From positions 1,244,982 through 1,308,981 of the forward strand of contig NZ_WIAY01000001.1 of NCBI RefSeq assembly GCF_009467805.1: a stretch of DNA of 64,000 nt, given 5' to 3'. The notes beneath the pieces were generated by a model that was not told the origin of the DNA, ran no database searches, and was given only the letters and a program-made list of their open reading frames with translations. Position numbers and translations under genes: made by a program. The stretch comes from Stenotrophomonas nematodicola (lineage in GTDB: Bacteria; Pseudomonadota; Gammaproteobacteria; Xanthomonadales; Xanthomonadaceae). This document shows, in pieces, positions 34,946-43,540 of the stretch. The number at the start of each line of letters is the position of its first letter. Within the stretch, counting starts at the first letter, position 1.

Positions 34946-37825
34946 TCAGAAGCGGTAGCCCAGGCCCAGCATCACGCCGTTCTGGTCCTGACCGTCCCGG
35001 CGCTCGCCGACGTAGTCGATCATGATCGACAGGCGCTCGCTGGCGCGGCTGGTGACGCCGACGTTCCAGCTCAGGACCTGCTCGCCCACCGACTGGCTGG
35101 TCGAACCGAAGACCAGGTCCGGCGCGGCCGCGAAGCCGGTGCTGAACTGGGCCTGGGTGTCGCCCAGCTCCTTCTGCCACAGGACGCGGGCGTGCGGGGT
35201 GATGCGCTCGCCCTTGCGGCCTTCGAAGGTCTTGAACAGCTGCAGGCCGGCACCCACGCGGATGCTCTCCAGGCTGTCGCTGCGGCCGGCCAGGGCGCCG
35301 GCGCCCTGCCCTTCGTTGAAGCGGACGTTGGACAGGCGGGCGTAATCGACCACCGGCAGCAGCGGCTGGATCACCAGACCGCGGGCGGTGGTGAAGGAGA
35401 AGCCGTGCTCCAGGCGGGCCGACAGCGCGTCGCTGTCGTACTTGGCGCGCAGCGGCGCTTCCAGGCCTTCGATACCCACGATGCTGCGGTGGGTGTCATG
35501 GCGCAGGTCGGTGTAGCGCAGCGAGGCCGACAGGTAGCCGCGCGAGTACGCGGCATCCAGGTAGCCGCCCACGTCCAGCGCGCGTACGTCACCGCTGAAG
35601 CCGGCGCCGTCGCGGCCCTTGGTGGACATCTCCGCTGCGGCCACGCTGACACCCAGGGTGACCTTGTCGTCGGCCAGGCGCGTATCGGCGCCGAGCACGA
35701 TGCCGCCGGTGGTGTGGGTCAGGCCGGCCACGCCGCCATTGGCATCGATGCGCCCCTGGCTGCCGAACCCGCGGCCCCACATGCCAACGCTGCGACGGTC
35801 GCCAGCGGTGCCGGCGCTGCCGGTGTCGCCGGCCGGCTGCACCAGGTGCATTGCCAGTTGGTTGAACAGGCTGCCATTGCCCATGCCCGGCTGCGCGGAG
35901 GCGGCCTGTGCGGCCTGCGCGGCCAGGCCGTCGGCGTCGCCGCCGCTGCTGCGCATGTCGAACTGGTGCTGCTGCACGACGTTGCCGATGCTGCCCACCA
36001 GGGCGGTGTCGGCCAGGCGCAGGGTGGCGTGGCTGTCGCCGCGCAGGCCGCCGGCCTGCTGTGCGATCACATCGCGGTCGGAGAACTGCAGCGAGGCCAG
36101 CAGCGGCTTGAGGCCGGCGGCGTTGCCGGTGGCGGCACTGGCGAGCGCGCGGCCCAGGCCGTCGCCGGAGGTGGCGTTGGCGAACAGGCCGAGCTGGTCG
36201 AAGCCCGGGTTGGCGGTCAGCGACAGGCCGTTGGCGCTCTGCACGACGTTGAAGCTCAGCAGCGAGTTGTGGCGCGGGCGGAACACCTCGCCCTCGGCGA
36301 TGCTGGCGGTGTAGCCGGTGTCGCCCAGGCGCACCACATCCTGGAAGCCGTCCTGGTAGATGGGGCCGGTGACCAGGTCGCGACGGTAGCTGCCGTCGTA
36401 GTAGCCGCGCGCGACGTTCAGTTCCAGGTGCGCACCGGGCGAGATCACCAGGGCGCCGTCGATCTGCTCGTCGTCGAAGAAGGTGCCGACGCGCAGGCGG
36501 CCGTTGGCGGCGCCGCCGTTCTCGGTGACGTCGAACAGGACCTTGCCGCCCGGCATGATGTTGACGTAGCCGTGGGTGACCAGATCGCCGCCGCGCGGCA
36601 TCAGGGTGCCGTACACGCGCAGACGGTTGAAGCCGTCTTCGCGCCACGACGGGCCGCTGCCCTCGGCCAGTGCGTTGAGGTCCATTGCCGGCGAGGCGAT
36701 GTCGCCATGACCGACCAGCATGCTGGTCTGCATGACGCGCACTTCAGCCGCGCGCAGAGCGCCGCCTTCCAGGGCGATGGTGCCGTTGTCGACCAGCATG
36801 AAGTCCGCGCCGGTGGTGGCGGCGGTGCGCCACACGGCACCGTTGGTGACGCGGATGACGCCCATCGAATCGTCGAGGGTGGATGCGGCGAGATCATTCA
36901 GGCGCAGCTTGGACAGCAGCAGGGCCTGGATGCCGGGGTCGCTGAGATAGTCCTGCACCGAGTCCGGACCGATGCCGTTGGGCCCGCGGCTGGACGCGTT
37001 GTAGATGGACTGCGCCAGATTGATGTAGGTGGACTGCCAGTCGGTGTTCCAGCGCGCGAAATCGTCATCGACGAACGTCTGCAGCTGGCGGCCGGTGCGC
37101 AGGTAGCCGGCGTTGATGTCGCCGGTGACGTTGGCGGTCACGTTGAGCGTGTCGCCCGGGGCGCGGTATTCGGCCGAAGTCATGATGTTGTTGTTGAACA
37201 TGTCCTCGCCGGCGAAGGTCACGCGCTTGGCGCCGGACCCGTCCGGATCGAAGCTCACCGAGTTGCCGCGGGTGCGCGCCGGATCGGAGAACACCAGCAG
37301 GCCGTTGGGCTGCACCACTTCGTACATCGCCTTGCTCAGCAGGCCGGCATCCATGCCACCACCGTAGTTGCCGGTGTATATCTCGGTCATGCGCGCCGAC
37401 GGCGTGTAGATCACCTTGCCGCCACTGCTGGCGGCGTGGATCTGCACCGAATCAACGGTCGGCAGGTCGCCGGCCATGTAACGTTCGACACCACCGGACT
37501 GCATGATGGAGCACGAGGAAATGCAGTGGCCGGACACGATGGTGTTCAGGCCGGCCGTGCGGATCACGCCCTGCAGCCACTCACCGGCAATCAGCGCGCC
37601 GCCGTTGGAGGTGCGCAGCACCACTTCACGGATCGGACGCCCTTCGGCCTGCGCCTTGGCCAGCAGCGCCGGCAGCGAGACCACGTCGGCGTAGGTCACG
37701 CCGCCGCTGAGGAAGATCCGATCGCCCTGTACGTGGTAGCTCATCGCGGCGGCTTCACCCGCCGCGCCCATCGCCGCCACGCCCAGCAGGCCTGCCAACG
37801 CCACACTCAACACCGATTGCTTCAT
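34946..37825 (-). CDS. autotransporter with ClpP-like N-terminal domain
   Basis: The protein has 959 residues. A signal peptide spans ~1-27. Residues ~30-180 look ClpP-like: VVLRTSNGGALIAGEWLQG is the small-residue loop of the crotonase/ClpP fold. CISSCSIMQSGGVERYM carries candidate nucleophile Ser103 or Ser104 between two Cys, and DSVQIHAASSGG has candidate His130. The central passenger (~200-670) is beta-rich. Residues ~680-959 form a type V autotransporter barrel beginning GMWGRGFGSQG and ending in Phe (LGLGYRF). The protein should thus be secreted or surface-displayed by its own barrel. Protease activity is inferred from motif spacing only. It is divergent from the ECF sigma operon. Confidence 0.88.
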   Translation of the reverse strand: MKQSVLSVALAGLLGVAAMGAAGEAAAMSYHVQGDRIFLSGGVTYADVVSLPALLAKAQAEGRPIREVVLRTSNGGALIAGEWLQGVIRTAGLNTIVSGHCISSCSIMQSGGVERYMAGDLPTVDSVQIHAASSGGKVIYTPSARMTEIYTGNYGGGMDAGLLSKAMYEVVQPNGLLVFSDPARTRGNSVSFDPDGSGAKRVTFAGEDMFNNNIMTSAEYRAPGDTLNVTANVTGDINAGYLRTGRQLQTFVDDDFARWNTDWQSTYINLAQSIYNASSRGPNGIGPDSVQDYLSDPGIQALLLSKLRLNDLAASTLDDSMGVIRVTNGAVWRTAATTGADFMLVDNGTIALEGGALRAAEVRVMQTSMLVGHGDIASPAMDLNALAEGSGPSWREDGFNRLRVYGTLMPRGGDLVTHGYVNIMPGGKVLFDVTENGGAANGRLRVGTFFDDEQIDGALVISPGAHLELNVARGYYDGSYRRDLVTGPIYQDGFQDVVRLGDTGYTASIAEGEVFRPRHNSLLSFNVVQSANGLSLTANPGFDQLGLFANATSGDGLGRALASAATGNAAGLKPLLASLQFSDRDVIAQQAGGLRGDSHATLRLADTALVGSIGNVVQQHQFDMRSSGGDADGLAAQAAQAASAQPGMGNGSLFNQLAMHLVQPAGDTGSAGTAGDRRSVGMWGRGFGSQGRIDANGGVAGLTHTTGGIVLGADTRLADDKVTLGVSVAAAEMSTKGRDGAGFSGDVRALDVGGYLDAAYSRGYLSASLRYTDLRHDTHRSIVGIEGLEAPLRAKYDSDALSARLEHGFSFTTARGLVIQPLLPVVDYARLSNVRFNEGQGAGALAGRSDSLESIRVGAGLQLFKTFEGRKGERITPHARVLWQKELGDTQAQFSTGFAAAPDLVFGSTSQSVGEQVLSWNVGVTSRASERLSIMIDYVGERRDGQDQNGVMLGLGYRF

Positions 37826-37918
37826 GCTTTCTCTCCAGAAAAGGTCCTACCCCGCATCGCGCGGGACCTGTGCAGAACGTGGCGGAACGACGATCTCCCC
37901 CAGTCGGGCATCGACATA

Positions 37919-37938
37919 AAAATGAACGCATTCATTTT
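37919..37938. promoter_or_regulatory. perfect 8-bp inverted repeat in the autotransporter/sigma promoter region
   Basis: Arms AAAATGAA (37919-37926) and TTCATTTT (37931-37938) flank CGCA in an unusually AT-rich patch of the 168-bp divergent region. The shape suggests an operator. It is loosely Fur-box-like, fitting FecI-type systems, but Fur binding is inference. Confidence 0.5.
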
Positions 37939-37993
37939 CAAAGCGTGGCACTTTCGGCCTTTCACATCCTGTCAACGTCGCGTAATACTCGGG

Positions 37994-38596
37994 ATGCCCG
38001 TGATCGTTGCCGTTCGAGGTTCCGTTCTGTCCGCTCCGTCCCCCCTGCTGCGCTACGACCCGGAACCGCTGCCGCGGCCCGAGCCGTTCGCCGCGTTCGT
38101 GCGGGACGAGCGCGCGCCGCTGTGCGCCTTCCTGCGCGCGCGGGGGGCCAGTGCGGACGACGCCGAGGACATCGCCCAGGACTGCATGGAACGGCTGATC
38201 CGCTACCAGTCGCATGGCAGCGAAGAACTGCGCCTGCTGCTGTACCGGATTGCGCGCAACCGGCTGGCCGACCGCGGGCGGTCACCACACGCGCGCACGC
38301 ACCTGCCACTGGCCGACGGCGATGGCGCGGCCGAACCGCTCTGCACCGCTCCGGGACCGCTGCGCCAGGCCGAGTCCGGGCAGATGCTGTCCCTGTTGCG
38401 GCAGGCGCTGTTCAAGCTGCCCGAGCGCTGCCGCGAGGTGTACCTGCTCAACCGGATCAGCGGCATGAGCTATGCGCAGATCGCCCGCCACCGGGGCATT
38501 ACCGCCAAGACGGTGGAAAAACACATTGCCCGCGCCCTGCAGGGACTGCGCCAGGAACTGGGCCCCGACACCTTCGGCCAGGACGGAGACACCTGA
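37994..38596 (+). CDS. ECF sigma factor, FecI type
   Basis: The 200-residue sigma-70 family protein has region 2 around DDAEDIAQDCMERLIRYQ and LLLYRIARNRLAD, and region 4 in LPERCREVYLLNRISGMSYA through ITAKTVEKHIARALQGLRQ, typical FecI-like sequence. It would direct RNA polymerase to promoters of surface-signalling genes when released by FecR. The start is chosen at ATG 37994; a GTG at 38000 is also possible, and no strong ribosome-binding site is visible. The frame upstream of 37994 is antisense to the autotransporter and is not real. It overlaps fecR by one base (TGATG). Confidence 0.88.
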   Translation: MPVIVAVRGSVLSAPSPLLRYDPEPLPRPEPFAAFVRDERAPLCAFLRARGASADDAEDIAQDCMERLIRYQSHGSEELRLLLYRIARNRLADRGRSPHARTHLPLADGDGAAEPLCTAPGPLRQAESGQMLSLLRQALFKLPERCREVYLLNRISGMSYAQIARHRGITAKTVEKHIARALQGLRQELGPDTFGQDGDT

Positions 38597-39573
38597 TGCG
38601 GGCTGCCACGCACCGCCGCGACGAACCGGCATTCAACCAGGCCGCCCATTGGGTGGCACGACTGGAGGCGCCGGATTGCAGCCGTGCCGAACGCGATGCG
38701 TTCGAACACTGGCTGGCCGAAGACCCGGGGCATGTGCGCGCCTGGGTGCAGGCCGAAACGCTGCATCAACAGATGGGCCAGCTGGCCAATGATCCGTGGG
38801 TGCGTGCCGGCACGGCGCGGAGTGCGCGCCCGCGCCGTGCGCGATGGTTGCCTGCCGTGGCGATTGCCGCCAGCCTGTGCCTGGCCGTTGGCCTGGTCTG
38901 GGCATGGGTGACGGATGGGCAGCCCACGCCGCAGCACTATGCCAACGCAACGCATCTGCCGCAGCAGCGCACGCTGGCCGATGGCAGCCGGGTCACGCTG
39001 GATGCCGGCGCGGCGATGACCACCCGGTTCGGGCTGCGGCAGCGCCACATCGCGCTGGACCGCGGTCGCATCCAGCTGCAGGTGGCTCCATCGCGCAGGC
39101 CGCTGCGGGTGCAGGCGGGCAACAGCACCATTGAGGACATCGGCACCACCTTCCAGGTGGAACGCTGGCAGGACAACCGCATCGACGTGGCGCTGCTGGA
39201 CGGCGCGGTGGAGGTGCGCAGCGACGGCACGCAGGGCGGACACCTGATGCTGTCGCAGCCGGGCCAGCAGCTGCAGGTGCAGGCATCGGGGCAGATCACG
39301 CCCGGCCCCACGCTGCCCCAGGGCACGGCCGATGCCTGGCTGGATGGCCGGCTGGTCTTCGACGCGACGCCGCTGCAGACCGTGGTGGAACGCATGAACC
39401 GTTACCACGCCACGCCGATGGTGATCGCCGATCCGGCGATCGCGGCGCTGGCGGTCAGCGGTACGTTCCGTGCGGAGGATCGCGCGGGCCTGCTCGCCGC
39501 GCTGGAACAGGGCTGGTCGATCACTGGACAACAGCGCGCCGACGGCGCGCTGGAACTGCGCCGCCGGCACTGA
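38596..39573 (+). CDS. FecR-type anti-sigma regulator
   Basis: The 325-residue protein has an N-terminal DUF4880 region (AAHWVARLEAPDCSRAERDAFEHWL), one transmembrane helix (~84-106, PAVAIAASLCLAVGLVWAWV), then a periplasmic FecR domain (QQRTLADGSRVTLDAGA, IEDIGTTFQVERW) and a C-terminal STN-like DUF4974 domain (RLVFDATPLQTVVERMNRY). FecR proteins hold the sigma factor at the membrane until the receptor's STN domain signals. It is translationally coupled to the sigma gene by TGATG and lies 5 bp upstream of the receptor gene. Confidence 0.93.
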   Translation: MRAATHRRDEPAFNQAAHWVARLEAPDCSRAERDAFEHWLAEDPGHVRAWVQAETLHQQMGQLANDPWVRAGTARSARPRRARWLPAVAIAASLCLAVGLVWAWVTDGQPTPQHYANATHLPQQRTLADGSRVTLDAGAAMTTRFGLRQRHIALDRGRIQLQVAPSRRPLRVQAGNSTIEDIGTTFQVERWQDNRIDVALLDGAVEVRSDGTQGGHLMLSQPGQQLQVQASGQITPGPTLPQGTADAWLDGRLVFDATPLQTVVERMNRYHATPMVIADPAIAALAVSGTFRAEDRAGLLAALEQGWSITGQQRADGALELRRRH

Positions 39574-39578
39574 CGTCG

Positions 39579-42371
39579 ATGGCCGTACGGGGGGGGCAAC
39601 GACGGTGGCGGTGGCTGCGATGGCGCGTGTTCGTCGTGGCGATGTCGTGCGCGCTGTCGTGGACACTGATCCCACCGGTGGGCGCGCGCGAACGCGCCGA
39701 TGTCGGCTACCACATTCCGCGCGGCCCGCTCGCGCCGGCCCTGCAGCAGTGGGCGCGGCAGAGCCAGCGGGTGCTGCTGTTCGATGCCGCCGAGCTGGCC
39801 GGCCTGACCACCCCCGGGCTGGACGCCACGCTGGAGGACGATGCGGCGTTGGCCCGCCTGGTCACCGGGTTGCCGGTCCACGTGCTGCAGACGACCCAGG
39901 GCGTGTTCGTGGTGCGCCGCGTTGCCGTCGCACCGGCACCGGTGCCCGCGCGACGGCGCCCTGCCCCAGCCCCGTCACCGGTGCTGGGTGCGCAGGTCGA
40001 GATGGCGCCGGTGCATGTCACCGGCAGCCGCTTGCCGCGCAGTTCGGTGCAGGCCTCGCTGCCGGTGGTGGTGATCGAGCGCGATGAGATGCTGCGCAGC
40101 GGCTACGGCTCGCTGTTCGATCTGCTGCGGCACCTGCCCGGCATGAACGGCCATCCGCCGCTGGCAACCTCGCGCGGGGGCGATTCGCTGTACCTGCCGG
40201 TGGGCGCGGCGGCGACCACCAGCCTGGATGGAATGGGGCCGCGTGCGACGCTGTTCCTGGTCAACGGCCGACGTCTGCCGCGCTACCCGATGGTGTCACT
40301 GGAACAGGGCGCGCTGACCGACCTGGGCGGCATCCCGCTGAGCTTCGTCGAGCGCATCGAACTGGTGCGCGGCGGGGCGTCGGCCATCTACGGCGCCGAC
40401 GCGATGTCCGGGGTGGTCAACATCATCCTGCGCGAGCAGGCCGACGGTCCCGAAGCGATGCTGCAGTCGGGCGTGAGCAGCCGTGGCGATGGCGACCAGC
40501 AGCGCGTGCAGCTGGCCACCGGCGCCACCCGCGCCAACGGCGACCGCTGGTTTGCCGGCATTGATCTGCAGCGGGTACAGCCGTTGGCCGGCGACAGCCG
40601 CGCGTGGCATGTGGAACAGGAGCGCTACCCGATCGGCCTGTTGACCGACAGCGGCCTGTACCTGCCGGCAACGCGCTGTGCGGCGCCGTTGCAGCGCGAT
40701 GCGGACGGCTGCTGGTTCGACAGTTCGCGTGGCCGCTCGCTGCAGCCGGCGGCCACCACCGTGGCCGCGTACGGACGCTATCGGCATGCATTCGGCGACG
40801 GCCACTACGCGTTTGCCGAAGTGCGCGGCAGCGAGGACCGGCAGCGCTTCGAACTCGGGCCGACCGCGGCCGCGCTGCGCATCGGCGAAGGACTGCTGTT
40901 CAACTATGTGTTCCAGGAAGGCGGCAGCGTGCGCCCGCGTGTGGAGGCCACCACGGCCGACGTCACCGTGGGCGTGGGCCGCGACCAGGCGGGCCGCAAC
41001 TGGCACGCCGGGATCAGTCGCCAGCACAGCGCCGTGTCGCTCCACACGGCCGGCACGGTGCGCACCCAGCGCCTGTACGAGGCGGCCCAGCAGGGCTTCC
41101 TGCCCGGCTTCAACGCGCTGACCGCGCCGCTGGCCGAGCATCTGTTCCCGGCCATCCGCAACCGCGGCCGCACCGACCAGTGGCAGGCGTGGGCGGGACT
41201 TCAGCGCGATCTGGCGCAATGGCCCGGCGGCCCGGTGCAACTGGCCACCGGCCTGGATCTGCGCCACGAGGCCTGGAGCGCGCACCCGGACGCGTTGATC
41301 GGCGACGGCGAGCTGGCACTGGGACTGCCGGTGGAGCACCGGCGACTGTCGCGCCTGTCCAGCGCCGCCTACGCCGAACTGGGCTTGCCATTCACCGATA
41401 CCCTGCGCCTGGACGTGGCGGCCCGGCTGGACCGCGATGGCGATGACACCGCGTTCTCGCCGCGTGCCGGGCTGCGCTGGACGCCGTCCGAGCAGTGGTC
41501 GCTGCTGTGGTCCAGTGGCCGTGGCTACCGCGCGCCCAGCCTGTTCGAGCGCCGGCGCCCGCCCGGCTACTTCGGCCAGGTGGTGCTGCCCACCTCCAAC
41601 GCCCTGCCCCGGTGTGCGATCACCGCCGCGCAGGGCTGCGTGGTGGACGTGGGCGTGGTGGAGAACAGCGCCCTCGATGCGGAAACCACACGCAGCCATT
41701 CGCTGGGGGTGGTGTGGTCGCCACGCGAGGACCTGTCGCTGTCGCTGACCGGCAATGTGGTCGACCTGCGCAACGAGATCCTGGACCTGCACCCGGCCGA
41801 TGCGTTCTGGAACCGCGCCACCTGGGTGCTGGATGACGCCGGCCGGCTGCAGGCGCTGCGGCTGTCGTTCGACAACATCGGCCGCACGGTGTCGCGCAAC
41901 TGGGTGTTGCGTGGCGACTACCGGTTCGGCCGGTCGGCCGAGGGGCCGTGGCGGGTATCGCTGGATGCGCTGCGCCAGCAGACGCTGCGCCGCCACCGCG
42001 CGCACGGCGAGACGGTCGACCTGCGCGGACATGCCACGCCCACGCTGTCGGCGGTGCTTACCACGCAGTGGCAGGGCGACCGCTGGGACCTCGCGCTGCG
42101 CGCCAATTACGTGGGCCGCACCCGCGCGTGGCTGCCGGGTGACGCCTGCCCGGCCACGCAGCGCGAGCAGGGCCGTTGCCACAACCCCGACCAGCTGCGC
42201 TGGAACCTGCACGTGGGCCGCCAGCTGGGGCCGCGCGTGCTGCTGGCGCTGGATGTGCACAACCTGTGGGACGCGCCGCCGGTCAACTACCTGAGCGGCA
42301 ACGGCGGGCTGGCGCCGGGGCTGGATGATCCGCTGGGCCGCTACTTCATGATGACGCTGCAGGTGCGCTGA
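39579..42371 (+). CDS. TonB-dependent receptor with STN signalling domain
   Basis: A 930-residue outer-membrane protein. Signal segment (~10-35), secretin/TonB short N-terminal domain (~42-108, YHIPRGPLAPALQQWARQSQ ... GLPVHVLQTTQGVFVV), Pro-rich linker, TonB-box-like APVHVTGSRLP, plug domain (LLRHLPGMNG, FLVNGRRLPRYP, ELVRGGASAIYGADAMSGVVNI) and a 22-strand-type barrel. The STN domain marks it as a transducer that reports ligand binding to FecR. The ligand is unknown; the plug resembles receptors for larger organic substrates more than classical siderophore ones. Third gene of the coupled operon. Confidence 0.93.
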   Translation: MAVRGGQRRWRWLRWRVFVVAMSCALSWTLIPPVGARERADVGYHIPRGPLAPALQQWARQSQRVLLFDAAELAGLTTPGLDATLEDDAALARLVTGLPVHVLQTTQGVFVVRRVAVAPAPVPARRRPAPAPSPVLGAQVEMAPVHVTGSRLPRSSVQASLPVVVIERDEMLRSGYGSLFDLLRHLPGMNGHPPLATSRGGDSLYLPVGAAATTSLDGMGPRATLFLVNGRRLPRYPMVSLEQGALTDLGGIPLSFVERIELVRGGASAIYGADAMSGVVNIILREQADGPEAMLQSGVSSRGDGDQQRVQLATGATRANGDRWFAGIDLQRVQPLAGDSRAWHVEQERYPIGLLTDSGLYLPATRCAAPLQRDADGCWFDSSRGRSLQPAATTVAAYGRYRHAFGDGHYAFAEVRGSEDRQRFELGPTAAALRIGEGLLFNYVFQEGGSVRPRVEATTADVTVGVGRDQAGRNWHAGISRQHSAVSLHTAGTVRTQRLYEAAQQGFLPGFNALTAPLAEHLFPAIRNRGRTDQWQAWAGLQRDLAQWPGGPVQLATGLDLRHEAWSAHPDALIGDGELALGLPVEHRRLSRLSSAAYAELGLPFTDTLRLDVAARLDRDGDDTAFSPRAGLRWTPSEQWSLLWSSGRGYRAPSLFERRRPPGYFGQVVLPTSNALPRCAITAAQGCVVDVGVVENSALDAETTRSHSLGVVWSPREDLSLSLTGNVVDLRNEILDLHPADAFWNRATWVLDDAGRLQALRLSFDNIGRTVSRNWVLRGDYRFGRSAEGPWRVSLDALRQQTLRRHRAHGETVDLRGHATPTLSAVLTTQWQGDRWDLALRANYVGRTRAWLPGDACPATQREQGRCHNPDQLRWNLHVGRQLGPRVLLALDVHNLWDAPPVNYLSGNGGLAPGLDDPLGRYFMMTLQVR

Positions 42372-42493
42372 GCGCTGCAACGGACTTTCCCTACCCGCTG
42401 CTGAGGCATTCCCTGATTGAATGCGCGAGCCTGTCGTAAAAGGCTCATGCCTTACGTCCGGGGTACCGACCGATCAACCAAGGGATATCCGCT

Positions 42494-42823
42494 ATGGCAG
42501 CACGCTATGACCTGAAACGCTCAGGGGATCAGTTCCACTTCACGCTGAAGGCCGGCAACGGCGAAACGCTGCTGTCCAGCGAGCGCTACACCAGCAGACA
42601 GAACGCACTGAACGGGATCGAATCGGTGCGCGAGAATGCGCCGCTGGACACGCGTTACACGCGCAGGAACGCCAACAATGGGGCGCCGATGTTCAACCTG
42701 AAGGCGGCCAACAGCCAGATCATCGGCACCAGCGAAACGTATTCGTCGGTGACCGCGCGCGAGGCCGGCATCCAGTCGGTGAAGATGAGCGCGCCCGGTG
42801 CGACGGTGAACGATCTCACCTGA
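42494..42823 (+). CDS. yegP: YegP-type DUF1508 protein
   Basis: A 109-residue cytoplasmic protein made of two DUF1508 repeats, each with the F-x-L-K-A-x-N pattern (HFTLKAGNGETLLSSERY and FNLKAANSQIIGTSETY). Function in the cell is unknown. AGGGA lies just upstream of the ATG. It is monocistronic, followed by a GC-rich hairpin at 42831-42849. Confidence 0.92.
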   Translation: MAARYDLKRSGDQFHFTLKAGNGETLLSSERYTSRQNALNGIESVRENAPLDTRYTRRNANNGAPMFNLKAANSQIIGTSETYSSVTAREAGIQSVKMSAPGATVNDLT

Positions 42824-42830
42824 GCGGGAC

Positions 42831-42849
42831 GGCCCGTCGCCGACGGGCC
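42831..42849. terminator. hairpin between convergent yegP and YhhN genes
   Basis: GGCCCGT and ACGGGCC (42831-42837 and 42843-42849) form a 7-bp stem over a 5-base loop. No T-run. Confidence 0.45.
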
Positions 42850-42865
42850 ACCTCATGCGGTGCCG

Positions 42866-43540
42866 CTAGGCCGAACGCGGCACCGAGCGCGCGATGCAGT
42901 ACTGCGCGGCGTAGTACGTGGCCAGGATGCACAGCGCCGCGAGCGGCAGGCCGCCGCCGAAGCGGTCCCAGGCCAGGACCGAATCGCTGACCACGAACAG
43001 CGCGGCGCCCCACGCCGCCCAGCGTGCGCTGCGCCCCTCCTCACCGGTGGGGCGTGGCCACGCTCCGGCCCGCGCGAGCGCCAGCGTCGCCATCAGCGCC
43101 AGCACGGCCACATACACCCCCACCGGCACACGCAGATCGGCAGGCAGCAGCGGCCACAGGCCGTTGAGGTTGGCGCCGGCGAACAGCGCCAGCAGACCCG
43201 CGGCGGCCCACAGGCTGCGTCCGCTGCGCCACCCGGCGCGGAAGGCGACGATGTAGCACACGTGCGCGAGCAGGAACGCGAGCAACCCCGGGACGAACGC
43301 ATCCACCGGCAGCATCAACGCGATGTCGCCGATGCAGGACAGCAGCATGCCGGCCAGCACCGCCCGGCGATAGCCACTGCCGGCCAGCGGTGTCGCACGC
43401 CAGACGATGGACGCGATCAGCAGCGTGGTCAGCGGCTTGGCCAGCCAGTGCAGCCAGCGTGCATCGCCCTCCAGTCCGGCCCCGATGATCGCCGCGACCG
43501 CCGCGATCAGGATCAGCACATCGCGCAGGCGCGGGCTCAT
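42866..43540 (-). CDS. YhhN/lysoplasmalogenase family membrane protein
   Basis: The 224-residue protein has about eight transmembrane helices, with family features KPLTTLLIASIVWR, SCIGDIALMLP (conserved Asp) and AHVCYIVAF and SDSVLAWDRF near the end. The eukaryotic relative TMEM86 cleaves lysoplasmalogen; bacterial activity is known for some members. ATG 43540 overlaps the stop of the M61 peptidase gene as ATGA, so the two genes are coupled. Confidence 0.88.
   Translation of the reverse strand: MSPRLRDVLILIAAVAAIIGAGLEGDARWLHWLAKPLTTLLIASIVWRATPLAGSGYRRAVLAGMLLSCIGDIALMLPVDAFVPGLLAFLLAHVCYIVAFRAGWRSGRSLWAAAGLLALFAGANLNGLWPLLPADLRVPVGVYVAVLALMATLALARAGAWPRPTGEEGRSARWAAWGAALFVVSDSVLAWDRFGGGLPLAALCILATYYAAQYCIARSVPRSA

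Noticed and set aside
35192..37993. Long plus-strand open frame (over 900 codons) running into the sigma factor gene
   Set aside because: It is antisense to the autotransporter, has biased Ala/Gly/Val/His composition typical of high-GC shadow frames, and no domain is recognisable before residue ~935, where the true sigma factor starts.
42376..42493. Possible promoter TTGAAT ... TAAAAG upstream of yegP
   Set aside because: Spacing is about 14 bp and neither hexamer is convincing.
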